A stretch of 64,000 nucleotides of DNA from Aquisphaera giovannonii. GTDB lineage: Bacteria > Planctomycetota > Planctomycetia > Isosphaerales > Isosphaeraceae. The notes below the pieces were generated by a model. It had not been told where the DNA came from. It saw only the letters and a list, made by a program, of their open reading frames with translations, and searched no databases. Positions 46,073-54,488 of this stretch are shown here, one piece after another. The number at the start of each line of letters is the position of its first letter. Within the stretch, counting starts at the first letter, position 1. The DNA is taken from assembly GCF_008087625.1 (NCBI RefSeq), contig NZ_CP042997.1, forward strand, positions 9,362,001 through 9,426,000, given 5' to 3'. The position numbers and the translations under genes were made by a program.

Positions 46073-48259
46073 TCAAGGCCGCGTGCGGAGCAGGCGGAGG
46101 GAGTTGGCGACGACGACCAGGGTGGTGCCGACGTCGGCGGCGATGGCCATCCACAGGTTGGCCCGGCCCGCCACGGCGAGCGCCAGGACGACGGCCTTGG
46201 TCGCCAGGGCCAGGACGATGTTCTGGCGGATGTTGGCCAGGGTGGAGCGGCTGAGGCGGATCAGCCAGGGGAGCCGCCCCAGGTCGTCGGCCATGAGGAT
46301 GATGTCCGCGGTCTCCAGCGCCGCCCCGCTGGAGATGCCGCCCAGCGAGACGCTCACGGCGGCGGCGGCCAGGGCGGGGGCGTCGTTCACGCCGTCGCCG
46401 ACCATGCCGGTCGGGCCGTGCGTGGAGGCCAGGTCGGAGATCGCCGAGACCTTGTCCGCCGGCAGCAGCTCCGCCCGCTGCTCGCCGACGCCGAGCTGCG
46501 AGGCCATCGCCGCGGCCGTCCGCGCGTTGTCGCCGGTGAGCATGATCGTCCGGAGGCCCAGCCCGTGGAGCTGGGCCAGGACGTCGGCCGCCTCCGGGCG
46601 GGGGCTGTCGGCCAGGCGGATCCAGCCGACCGGGCCGGAGGAGGCCGTCACCGCCACCGCCGTTCCCGCGGACTTCTCCGCCTCGCCGAGCTCGTCGTGG
46701 AAGCCCGGGTGGCAGAGCCCGGCCTCGTCGATGTAGCGGTGGCTCCCGAGGTGATACTCCACCGAGCCCACGGTCCCGAGGGCCCCCTTCCCCGGGATGG
46801 CCCGGTAGTCGTCGGCCGCCGGGACGTCCAGGCGGAGGTCCCGCGCGTGGCGGGCGATCGCCTTGCCCAGGACGTGCCCGCCGCGGTCCCCGAGCGCCGC
46901 GGCGATCCGCAGGACCTCGTCCCGGCCGCCCTCGTCCGGCCCGGAGGCGGAGACGACCTCCACGACGTCCGGCCGGCCCAGGGTGAGCGTCCCCGTCTTG
47001 TCGAAGGCGAGCGCCCGCAGCCGGCCGACCTCCTCCAGGAACTCGCCCCCCTTGATCAGCACGCCCCCGCGCGCCGCGGCGGCCAGGCCGCTGACCACGG
47101 CCACCGGCGTGGCGATCACCAGGGCGCACGGGCAGGCGATCACCAGGATGACCAGCGCCTTGTAGAACCACTCGTGCCAGAGCGGCCAGGCCGGCAACGC
47201 CCCCGTCGAGGCCCACGAGCCGAGCGGCGGGCCCAGGAGCACGAGCAGCGCGACCGCCACCACGGCCGGCGTGTACACGGCCGCGAACCGGCCGATCCGG
47301 CGCTCCACAGGCGCCCGGCCCGCCTGCGCGGCCCGGACCTGCTGGACGATCCGCGCGATGAGCGAGTCGGAGACCGGCCCGGACGCCTCGACCTCGAGCG
47401 CCCCGTCGCCGTTGACCGTCCCCGCGTAGACCGGGTCGCCGGGCCCCCGGTCGACCGGGACCGACTCCCCGGTGATCGCCTTCTGGTCCACGCCCGAGCG
47501 GCCCTTGACGATCCGGGCGTCGCTCGGGATCGTGTCCCCCGCGCGGACGAGCAGCCGGTCCCCCTTGGCGATGAGGGACGCGTCGATGGCCTCCACCTTG
47601 CCGTCGGGCCCGATCCGCTCCGCGGCCCGGGGCGCGACCTCGAGCAGCCCTCGGATCGCCCGGCGGGCCCGCTCCAGGCTCATCGCCTCCAGCGACTCCG
47701 ACAGGCCGAAGAGGAAGGCCACCGTCGCCGCCTCGTCCCACTGGCCCAGGCCGATCGCCCCGAGGATCGCCAGGCCCATCAGGACGTCGATGTCCAGCCG
47801 CAGCCGGCCCAGGGCCCGCACCGCCCGGGGATACAGCCAGACGCCGCCGCAGAGGACCGCGAGCGCGTAGCACCAGACCGCCGCCCGGGCCGCCATCCCG
47901 GAGTCCGCACCCAGCCTCGGCCCCAGCCAGTCGATCGCCGTGCCGACTCCCAGCGCGACCCCGGCCCCCGCCGTGGACGCCCAGCGGCCGTTCCGGGCCC
48001 ACCACGAGGCCTGGGGCTCGCCCGGGGCCTCCGCCGCCCCCACGAGGCTCGCCTGCATGCGGGCCTTCTCCGTCACCCGGCGGAGGACCGCATCCGGCGA
48101 GGTCACGCCGGCCTCGTAATCGACCGTCATGAGGCCGTTGATCAGGTCGAATCCGAGGTCCCGGACGCCGGGCATCCCGCGCAGGGCGTCGCGCAGGATG
48201 GCGACCTCGTTCGGGCAGTCCAGGCCCTGCACGTTGAGCGTGCACCGCGATTGGCTCAT
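46073..48259 (-). CDS. Heavy-metal P1B-type ATPase, Zn/Cd/Pb class
   Basis: 728 residues; the ATG at 48259 has GGAG upstream. An N-terminal HMA domain (about 5-70) has G-L-D-C-P-N-E, so the second Cys of the usual C-x-x-C is Glu. Eight membrane helices are expected. Catalytic marks: T-G-E-S in the actuator domain, C-P-C in helix 6 (I-A-C-P-C-A-L-V-I-A-T-P), D-K-T-G-T-L-T with the phosphorylated Asp, and G-D-G-V-N-D-A-P. The last helix has A-A-D-V-G-T-T-L-V-V-V, whose Asp is the ligand typical of the P1B-2 ZntA class. It pumps Zn, Cd or Pb out of the cytoplasm. No MerR/ArsR regulator is adjacent. Confidence 0.95.
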   Translation of the reverse strand: MSQSRCTLNVQGLDCPNEVAILRDALRGMPGVRDLGFDLINGLMTVDYEAGVTSPDAVLRRVTEKARMQASLVGAAEAPGEPQASWWARNGRWASTAGAGVALGVGTAIDWLGPRLGADSGMAARAAVWCYALAVLCGGVWLYPRAVRALGRLRLDIDVLMGLAILGAIGLGQWDEAATVAFLFGLSESLEAMSLERARRAIRGLLEVAPRAAERIGPDGKVEAIDASLIAKGDRLLVRAGDTIPSDARIVKGRSGVDQKAITGESVPVDRGPGDPVYAGTVNGDGALEVEASGPVSDSLIARIVQQVRAAQAGRAPVERRIGRFAAVYTPAVVAVALLVLLGPPLGSWASTGALPAWPLWHEWFYKALVILVIACPCALVIATPVAVVSGLAAAARGGVLIKGGEFLEEVGRLRALAFDKTGTLTLGRPDVVEVVSASGPDEGGRDEVLRIAAALGDRGGHVLGKAIARHARDLRLDVPAADDYRAIPGKGALGTVGSVEYHLGSHRYIDEAGLCHPGFHDELGEAEKSAGTAVAVTASSGPVGWIRLADSPRPEAADVLAQLHGLGLRTIMLTGDNARTAAAMASQLGVGEQRAELLPADKVSAISDLASTHGPTGMVGDGVNDAPALAAAAVSVSLGGISSGAALETADIILMADDLGRLPWLIRLSRSTLANIRQNIVLALATKAVVLALAVAGRANLWMAIAADVGTTLVVVANSLRLLRTRP

Positions 48260-48313
48260 TCCGATCCACTCCAGTCCGTCCGCAGCGGGGGTCCCCGGCG
48301 ATCGACGAGTGGA

Positions 48314-48343
48314 ATTATAGGGGGAAAGGCCCGATCGGTGCAG
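48314..48343 (-). promoter_or_regulatory. Candidate promoter of the metal ATPase gene
   Basis: A perfect minus-strand TATAAT occupies 48314-48319, 55 bp before the ATG. An 18-bp spacer leads to CTGCAC, a poor -35. A weak -35 could mean activator dependence. Confidence 0.45.
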
Positions 48344-48490
48344 CGGAACCGCCGGATCGGATCGCGTGCCCCGCATTCGAGGGCGCCCGCGCGGGGCACC
48401 GGCCGCAGGCTTCCGCTTGCCACGGCCGCCGCATTCGAGTCGAATGCAGGGAGAGGGACTTCGAAGGGGCATCTCCGGGAGGGTGAGTCC

Positions 48491-49129
48491 GTGGGCGAAG
48501 GGCCGGGTTGCCTGGTGCGTTATGGCCTGACGGGGCACGTCGGACGATTCCCGGTCGATCCGTCGAGCGGGCTCGGGGCCGCGCGCGGGCAGGCGGTCGT
48601 CGTCCGGACGGATCGCGGCCTGGAGCTGGGCGAGGTCCTCGTGCCCTCCGCGGCCGGCGCGGAGGCCCCGGGCGACGGCTCGCATCGCGTCCTCCGCGCG
48701 GCGGGGCCGGACGACCTGGCCGCGGCCCGCCGGGGCGAGTCGCTCCGCGCCGAGCGGTTCGCCGCCTGCCGCGAGGTCCTCGACGGGGCGGGGCCGGGCC
48801 TCGACCTGGAGCTGCTGGACGTCGAGCCTCTGCTGGACCCGGAGACGACCGTCCTCCACGTCCTCGGCGTCGCGGCCGGCGACCTCGCGTTGCTCCGCGC
48901 CCGCTTCCGGAGCCTCATGGACATCGACGTCGTCTTCGAATCCTGCGGCGCCGACCCGCTCGCCGCACCGGCCCCCCCGCCCTCATCCTCGCGCGGCGGC
49001 TGCGGCGACTGCGACTGCGGGGCGGGCGGCTGCGGCTCCTCCCGCAAGGCCGAGCCGGGCCCCGCCGCCTCGTGCGGCACCGCGACGGCCCACGCGGGAT
49101 GTGCGAGCTGCGGCCTGCATCGCCGTTGA
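48491..49129 (+). CDS. PSP1-domain protein with Cys-rich C-terminal tail
   Basis: 212 residues from GTG at 48491, supported by GGGAGG 8 bp upstream. The PSP1 domain (about 5-150) shows V-R-Y-G-L-T-G-H-V-G-R-F, V-V-V-R-T-D-R-G-L-E-L-G-E-V, V-L-R-A-A-G-P-D-D-L and L-E-L-L-D-V-E. The relative RicT (YaaT) of Bacillus belongs to a complex carrying Fe-S clusters that acts in RNA maturation and development. The family motif C-C-G-R-x-x-C-C is absent. Instead the last 45 residues have nine Cys in G-G-C-G-D-C-D-C-G-A-G-G-C, A-S-C-G and A-G-C-A-S-C-G-L-H. Metal or cluster binding there is inference. It is divergent from the metal ATPase gene. Confidence 0.85.
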   Translation: MGEGPGCLVRYGLTGHVGRFPVDPSSGLGAARGQAVVVRTDRGLELGEVLVPSAAGAEAPGDGSHRVLRAAGPDDLAAARRGESLRAERFAACREVLDGAGPGLDLELLDVEPLLDPETTVLHVLGVAAGDLALLRARFRSLMDIDVVFESCGADPLAAPAPPPSSSRGGCGDCDCGAGGCGSSRKAEPGPAASCGTATAHAGCASCGLHRR

Positions 49130-49244
49130 CGGGCTATTGTCCCCTGGCCGTCGTACTCTCTTCCCCGAGGCGGGGTCGCGTCTCCTGTCCCATGCCCGCA
49201 CCGCTGGCTTGTCATGACCCACAGGTGGAGATCCGGAGTTCTGG

Positions 49245-49272
49245 TCCCCTCCCCCCACCGCGGGGGAGGGGA
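49245..49272. terminator. Terminator-like hairpin
   Basis: Perfect 11-bp arms (TCCCCTCCCCC / GGGGGAGGGGA) with a 6-base loop, 115 bp after the PSP1 gene. No T-tract. It may instead be a dispersed G/C hairpin repeat. Confidence 0.4.
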
Positions 49273-49372
49273 TGAGTAGGGCCACTCGGCTTGAGTTGTG
49301 GGCAACGACGAGCCACGGCGGAGGGCATGTCTACGCATTCACTCGCAGTGATCAGATGGCCAAGGATCTCCA

Positions 49373-49726
49373 ATGTCACCCTGGCATGTCGTCCCCGACG
49401 AATGGAAGCCCCGCCTCCGCGCCCACCTTCGAGCCACCCGAGGCGAGGACCGCGACCGGCTGTCGGCTCAGGACTTCCGCGGAGAGCAGTCGGTCCATCT
49501 GACCTTCGCCGACGGCTCCTTCGCCCTGTTCCGCTACGCCTTCGCGATCCTCGACGAGGCGGGTGAGCGCTGCATCGTGTTCACCGAGCACTGCGGCTAT
49601 CACGTCTTCCCGGTCGGTGCAGACGGCGTGGAGATCATGCGGACGGTGTCGCCACAAGCGAGCCCAGACGCCGCGCCAGCCCCATCCAGAGGCGAGGACC
49701 AACCCCCGGCACCTACGGCGTCATGA
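49373..49726 (+). CDS. Small hypothetical protein
   Basis: 117 residues; AAGGA lies 7 bp before the ATG. Residues 1-85 look like a compact alpha/beta domain: D-E-W-K-P-R-L-R-A-H-L, V-H-L-T-F-A-D-G-S-F-A-L-F-R-Y-A-F, V-F-T-E-H-C-G-Y-H-V-F-P. A Pro/Ala-rich tail of about 25 residues follows. No known family was recognised, though the conserved-looking core suggests a real protein. Its 3' end overlaps the convergent oxidoreductase gene by 14 bp. Confidence 0.65.
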   Translation: MSPWHVVPDEWKPRLRAHLRATRGEDRDRLSAQDFRGEQSVHLTFADGSFALFRYAFAILDEAGERCIVFTEHCGYHVFPVGADGVEIMRTVSPQASPDAAPAPSRGEDQPPAPTAS

Positions 49727-50687
49727 CGATCGACCCGACCGTCTTGCGGCCCTCCAGGTCGCGGTGGACCTGGGCGGCGTCGGCGAGCCCGTAGCGGTGG
49801 CGGATCTCGACCTTGATCGTGCCGGCGAGGATCGCGTCGAAGACGTCCTTCGCGGTCGCCTCCAGGTCGGCCCGCGTGGCGGTGTAGCTCGCCAGGGTCG
49901 GCCTCGTCAGGTAGAGCGAGCCCTTGGCCGAGAGGATGCCGATGTCGAACGGCTCGACCTTGCCCGACGCGTTGCCGAAGCTGACCATCAGGCCCAGCGG
50001 CTTCAGGCAGTCGAGCGACGCGAGGAACGTGTCCTTCCCGACCGAGTCGTAGACGACGGGCACCTTCGCCCCGCCGGTGATCTCCTTGACCCTCGCGGGG
50101 ATGTCCTCCCTCGTCGAGATAATCACGTGGTCGCAGCCGTGGGCGCGGGCGATCTCCGCCTTCGCGTCCGAGCCGACGGTGCCGATCACCGTCGCGCCGA
50201 TCGCCTTGAGCCACTGGCAGGCGATCAGCCCCACGCCCCCGGCCGCCGCGTGGAAGAGGACCGTCTCGCCGGCCTTCACCGGGTACGTCCGGCGGATCAG
50301 GTACTGCGACGTCATCCCCTTGAGCATGATCGCCGCGGCGACGTCGTCCGCGATGCCCTCGGGGACGTGCACCAGCAGGTGCGCCGGGATCAGCCGGGCC
50401 TCGGCGTACGACCCCGGCGGCCCTCCGGCATACGCCACGCGGTCCCCGGGCTTCACCGCGGTCACACCCGGCCCGACCGCCTCCACCACCCCGGCCGCCT
50501 CGCTCCCCAGCCCGCCCGGCAGCGGGATCGGGTACAGGCCCGAGCGGTGATAGGTGTCGATATAATTGACCCCGACCGCCGTGTGACGGATCCGGGCCTG
50601 CCCCTCGCCCGGCTCGCCGACCTCGACCTCCTCCCACCGGAGCACCTCGGGCCCGCCCGTCTGCGTCAGGCGGATGGCTTTCGGCAT
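49713..50687 (-). CDS. Zinc-independent NADPH:quinone oxidoreductase (MDR family)
   Basis: 324 residues; the ATG at 50687 has GGGGAG upstream. The quinone-reductase type of the medium-chain dehydrogenase family is clear: an N-terminal GroES-like domain with V-N-Y-I-D-T-Y-H-R-S-G and G-D-R-V-A-Y, then a Rossmann domain with A-A-A-G-G-V-G-L-I-A-C-Q-W and G-T-V-G-S-D-A-K. The Cys/His zinc ligands of alcohol dehydrogenases are absent. It reduces quinones or enones using NADPH. It overlaps the convergent plus-strand gene by 14 bp, so neither stop region has room for a separate terminator. Confidence 0.94.
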   Translation of the reverse strand: MPKAIRLTQTGGPEVLRWEEVEVGEPGEGQARIRHTAVGVNYIDTYHRSGLYPIPLPGGLGSEAAGVVEAVGPGVTAVKPGDRVAYAGGPPGSYAEARLIPAHLLVHVPEGIADDVAAAIMLKGMTSQYLIRRTYPVKAGETVLFHAAAGGVGLIACQWLKAIGATVIGTVGSDAKAEIARAHGCDHVIISTREDIPARVKEITGGAKVPVVYDSVGKDTFLASLDCLKPLGLMVSFGNASGKVEPFDIGILSAKGSLYLTRPTLASYTATRADLEATAKDVFDAILAGTIKVEIRHRYGLADAAQVHRDLEGRKTVGSIVMTP

Positions 50688-50830
50688 GACGTCTCCCCTT
50701 TGAGAAACAACCTGGATTCCCGCGTCCACACCTCGCCGACGAGGACCGTCGCGGCCCATTGTATCGGGGCGGGCAACGCGACGAGATGGTACAATGTCAG
50801 TGAGATCTGAGTGTACCGGAGAGCGCGACC

Positions 50831-50892
50831 ATGCGAGCGATCCACGCCATCCATGAGAACGGCGTCTTCCCGTCGTCTCACCGACCCGGCGA
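50831..50892 (+). pseudogene. Decayed DUF104 (AF2212-like) antitoxin N terminus
   Basis: M-R-A-I-H-A-I-H-E-N-G-V-F matches the invariant start of DUF104 antitoxins (I-x-A-I-Y-E-N-G-V-F-x-P). After F the frame no longer fits the family. A +1 shift gives R-R-L-T-D-P, closer to the expected continuation. The fragment stops where the next gene begins on the other strand, so it looks truncated. Confidence 0.5.
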
Positions 50893-51309
50893 TTACGACG
50901 GTACGAGTTCCCTCAGGAGCCGCTCGTACTTCGGAAGGTGCTCTGCCTCGAGCCGTGTGCGTTCCTGACGGAGGAGGGCTGCCCTCTCGAAGTCCTGCGC
51001 CAGAACCGGCTCCATCATGGCATCGTGAGCGTCGCGTTCCGACCTCGCGAGGCGATGCACTTCACTCCACTGCGGGAAGCAATCGAGGCAGACCCAATGC
51101 GGAAGCCTGGATCGCTTGACGACAAGGCTTCCAACGACCAGAGTCGGATCCACCGATGTGAAATAGCCAGAGCTGAGCCCTAGAAGCGCCTCGCCGTCCG
51201 CAAGAGCTTTCAATTCTTCCTGACGCAGGCATGAATGAGCCCAGAACACCCGCACGAGTCGATCTCCCCGGCACCTCTCGCAGCACTCGGGCTTCGGCTG
51301 ACTTCGCAT
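50893..51309 (-). CDS. Zinc-ribbon/UVR-motif protein
   Basis: 138 residues. Two Cys pairs, C-C-E-R-C at the N terminus and W-V-C-L-D-C at about residue 72, could form one split zinc site. Near the C terminus, A-Q-D-F-E-R-A-A-L-L-R-Q-E-R-T-R-L is a UVR motif as in UvrB, UvrC, McsA and ClpC. McsA-like proteins combine zinc fingers with a UVR motif and modulate protein quality control, and the layout here is similar but not identical. No mcsB or clpC is adjacent. Function stays open. Confidence 0.75.
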   Translation of the reverse strand: MRSQPKPECCERCRGDRLVRVFWAHSCLRQEELKALADGEALLGLSSGYFTSVDPTLVVGSLVVKRSRLPHWVCLDCFPQWSEVHRLARSERDAHDAMMEPVLAQDFERAALLRQERTRLEAEHLPKYERLLRELVPS

Positions 51310-51548
51310 GGACTGACTCCCTCCACATCGAGGGGATTACCGTCGCTCACGCGAGGCCTCTCGACTCGGCTGATCCCCTATCATGCTCGCCGGAAATGAT
51401 GACTTCGACGAGCATACCTCCGTCCGACACCTTCGTGCACGGCCATCCGTCCGGGATAATGAAGTGTCCAGGCAGTGAAGGCGATCGCAGGCCGCGATCG
51501 AGGCGACAACCCGCTGCCCCCCGCCGAACCAAACAAGGAGTGTTCGCG

Positions 51549-54005
51549 ATGGACCGATCCCGCCCCCGACCCGTCGTCCTGGCCCTGACGCTGGCGAGCC
51601 TCGGGCTCGGCGTCGGGGCGATGGGGCAGTCCCGCGCGGCGGACGCCGCCGCGGCGGAGCGTGTCTCAACGCCCGCGGAGCTGTACCCTCTGACATCCGT
51701 CCGCCTGCTCGACGGCCCGTTCACGGCGGCGGTGGAGTCGAACCGCAGGTACCTGCTCGCGGTCGATCCGGACCGGCTGCTCGAGCCCTTCCGACGCGAG
51801 GCCGGCCTGAAGCCGCGGAAGCCGCCGTACGGGAACTGGGAGAGCGGCGGGCTGGACGGGCACATCGCGGGGCATTACCTCTCCGCGCTGGCGAACATGA
51901 TCGCCGCCGGGCAGGACACGAAGGACGGCGAACTCCGCCGCAGGCTAGACCACATGGTGGACGAGCTGGACGCCTGCCAGCAGAAGAACGGCGACGGCTA
52001 CGTCGGCGGGGTGCCCGGAGGTCGGGCACTATGGAAGGAGGTCGCCTCGGGCAACGTCGGCGCCGTGAACCGCAAATGGGTGCCCTGGTACAACGTCCAC
52101 AAGACCTTCGCCGGGCTCCGGGACGCCTACCTCGTCGCCGGCAACGCGAAGGCCCGCGACGTGCTCCTCCGCCTGGGCGACTGGGTCGGCCGCGTCACGG
52201 GGGGGCTCTCCGATGCCCAGATGCAGCGGATGCTCGGCCAGGAGCACGGCGGCATGAACGAGGTTCTCGCGGACGTCTGCGCCATCACGGGGGACGAAAA
52301 ATACCTCAAGCTCGCGCGGCGGTTCAGCCACCGGGCCGTGCTCGACCCGCTGGGGCGAGGGGAGGACCGCCTCACCGGGCTGCACGCGAACACGCAGATC
52401 CCCAAGGTCGTCGGCCTGGAGCGCATCGCCACGCTCGCCGGGGACACGCAGGCGGACGCCGGGGCCCGGTTCTTCTGGGAGACCGTCAGCGGGCGCCGCT
52501 CGGTCGCCTTCGGCGGGAACAGCGTGTCGGAGCACTTCAACGACCCGAAGGATTTTCATGGCCTGCTCGAGCACCGCGAGGGGCCGGAGACCTGCAACAC
52601 CTACAACATGCTCCGCCTGACCGAGCAACTCTTCGACGCCGGCCCGAGGGCGGCCTACGCGGACTACTACGAGCGGGCCCTCTTCAACCACATCCTCGCC
52701 TCGATCCACCCGGATGTCCCCGGCTACGTCTACTTCACGCCGATCCGGCCGGGGCACTACCGCGTCTACTCGCAGCCGGACAAGGGCTTCTGGTGCTGCG
52801 TCGGGTCGGGCATGGAGAACCCCGGCAAGTACGGCCGCTTCATCTACGCCCGCGCCAAGGACGGGCTGTACGTCAACCTCTTCCTCGCGTCCGAGCTCGA
52901 CGCCCCGGAGCTCGGCCTGAAGCTGCGGCAGGAGACGGCCTTCCCGGACGAGGAGCGGACGAGGCTGACCCTGCATCTCGAGCGGCCCTCGACCTTCACG
53001 CTGCACGTCCGCAATCCGGGCTGGACCGCCCCCGGGGCCTTCGCCGTCGAGGTCAACGGCGAGCCCGTGAAGGTTGACTCCGCCCCGTCGTCGTACGCCG
53101 CGATCCGCCGCGAGTGGAAGGACGGCGACCGCGTGGAGGTCCGCCTGCCGATGCGGACGACCGCGGAGGGCCTGCCCGACGGCTCGGCCTGGTACGCGAT
53201 CCTCCGCGGCCCGATCGTGCTGGCGTCGCCGAGCGGGACCGATCACCTGGACGGCCTCCGCGCCGGGGCCGGCCGGGGCGACCACATCGCCGGCGGGCCG
53301 TACGTCCCGCTGGACGCGACGCCGGCCCTGCTGACGACCGCGGCCGAGCTACCCTCGCACGTCGTCCCCGACCCATCCGCCGGCCCGCTCCGGTTCCGCC
53401 TGATGGACGTCGTCGAGCCGCCGACGAAGGACGGCCTGCCGCTCCTGCCCTTCTTCCGCCTGCACGACGCCCGCTACCAGATGTACTGGCCGCTCACGAC
53501 CCGTGCGGAGCTGGCCGCGAGGAAGGAGCGCCTGGCGGCGGCCGAGAGAGAGAAGCTCGCCCGCGACGCCGCCACCATCGACTTCGTCGCCGTCGGCGAG
53601 CAGCAGCCCGAGGCCGATCACGGCCTGGCCGGCGAGGGGATGGATTCCGGCACCTTCCAGGGCCGCCGCTGGCGCCACGGCCGATGGTTCCAGTACACGC
53701 TCCGGACCCGGGGCGCGAAGGCCGCCGAGCTCGCCATCACCTACTCGGGCTGGGACCGCGGCCGCGACTTCGACGTCCTCGCCAACGGCAGGACCCTCGC
53801 CACCGTGCACCTGGACGGCTCGCGGCGCGGCCGGTTCTTCGAGGCCCGCTACCCGATCCCGGCCGACCTCCTCGCGGCCGCGCCCGACGGCCGCCTCACC
53901 ATCAAGCTCGCCGCCCCGTCCGGCCTGGCCGGCGGCATCTTCGACATCCGCCTCCTCCGCCCCGACGCACCCGGCGCGAGGCCGACGACGGGCTCATCCG
54001 ATTGA
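51549..54005 (+). CDS. Glycoside hydrolase GH127/GH146-type beta-L-arabinofuranosidase, secreted
   Basis: 818 residues; AAGGAG lies 9 bp before the ATG. Signal peptide: V-V-L-A-L-T-L-A-S-L-G-L-G-V-G-A. The (alpha/alpha)6 barrel domain (DUF1680) holds the Zn-thiolate catalytic site: E347 and C349 in G-P-E-T-C-N-T-Y, and C416/C417 in F-W-C-C-V-G-S-G. These align with Glu338, Cys340, Cys417 and Cys418 of Bifidobacterium HypBA1, where Cys417 is nucleophile. Two beta-sandwich domains follow, the last being a DUF4986-like C-terminal region. It should release beta-L-arabinofuranose from plant glycans. Family assignment between GH127 and GH146 needs a tree. It is monocistronic, with a palindromic element 50 bp downstream. 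Confidence 0.93.
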   Translation: MDRSRPRPVVLALTLASLGLGVGAMGQSRAADAAAAERVSTPAELYPLTSVRLLDGPFTAAVESNRRYLLAVDPDRLLEPFRREAGLKPRKPPYGNWESGGLDGHIAGHYLSALANMIAAGQDTKDGELRRRLDHMVDELDACQQKNGDGYVGGVPGGRALWKEVASGNVGAVNRKWVPWYNVHKTFAGLRDAYLVAGNAKARDVLLRLGDWVGRVTGGLSDAQMQRMLGQEHGGMNEVLADVCAITGDEKYLKLARRFSHRAVLDPLGRGEDRLTGLHANTQIPKVVGLERIATLAGDTQADAGARFFWETVSGRRSVAFGGNSVSEHFNDPKDFHGLLEHREGPETCNTYNMLRLTEQLFDAGPRAAYADYYERALFNHILASIHPDVPGYVYFTPIRPGHYRVYSQPDKGFWCCVGSGMENPGKYGRFIYARAKDGLYVNLFLASELDAPELGLKLRQETAFPDEERTRLTLHLERPSTFTLHVRNPGWTAPGAFAVEVNGEPVKVDSAPSSYAAIRREWKDGDRVEVRLPMRTTAEGLPDGSAWYAILRGPIVLASPSGTDHLDGLRAGAGRGDHIAGGPYVPLDATPALLTTAAELPSHVVPDPSAGPLRFRLMDVVEPPTKDGLPLLPFFRLHDARYQMYWPLTTRAELAARKERLAAAEREKLARDAATIDFVAVGEQQPEADHGLAGEGMDSGTFQGRRWRHGRWFQYTLRTRGAKAAELAITYSGWDRGRDFDVLANGRTLATVHLDGSRRGRFFEARYPIPADLLAAAPDGRLTIKLAAPSGLAGGIFDIRLLRPDAPGARPTTGSSD

Positions 54006-54054
54006 AGCGGGCCGGGCCTCCGAGTGGCATACCGCCTGGCCTGGGAGAGTTCCC

Positions 54055-54217
54055 ACCACGGATGGCACGGATAACACGAATGAAATCCAATTTTATTAAA
54101 GTCATTACCATTGATCGCATGTTCGTAGGATTTCCTCCCAACTCGTCCCGCTTGCGGCCGCAGTCCGCGGCCGACCGCGTTCGGGTCTTCATCCGTGTTA
54201 TCCGTGCCATCCGTGGT
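54055..54217. repeat. Palindromic element, family E copy 1 (29-bp arms, one mismatch)
   Basis: Arms 54055-54083 and 54189-54217 (starting ACCACGGATGGCACGGATAA) are reverse complements except for one base, around a 105-bp loop. The arm is itself built of repeated CACGGA words, as in element E2 at 57792-58044. Confidence 0.92.
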
Positions 54218-54348
54218 AGGAAAGGTCTTCCCACGGGTTGCGACCTCGGTGTCGCCTCAGCCTCCCGGATCCGATCGGCCGCGGGCCATCCGGCCGTGAC
54301 GCCTGGCTGACGACGGGTGTCCGTGCGTCCGGGCCTCGTCCGCGGCGG

Positions 54349-54377
54349 TTGACAGCCGCGGTCGGACTCCCTATCGT
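54349..54377 (+). promoter_or_regulatory. Sigma-70 promoter of gltX
   Basis: A perfect TTGACA (54349-54354), a 17-bp spacer and TATCGT (54372-54377, four of six), 111 bp upstream of the ATG. Confidence 0.65.
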
Positions 54378-54488
54378 GAACGCGACCCCTTACCGCCCTG
54401 GCGCTTCGGTCCGGCCGGCCGATGTTGGGCGCCTCGGGCCTTCGGCCGACGCACGCCGAAGACGTTCTCGAAAGTCGAAGACGCTCCC

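Larger units (their letters stand above)
54006..54488. other. Intergenic with palindromic element and gltX promoter
   Basis: 483 bp without genes. The first half holds palindrome E1 (54055-54217), including an AT-rich stretch foreign to this genome. The second half holds the gltX promoter. Confidence 0.6.
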
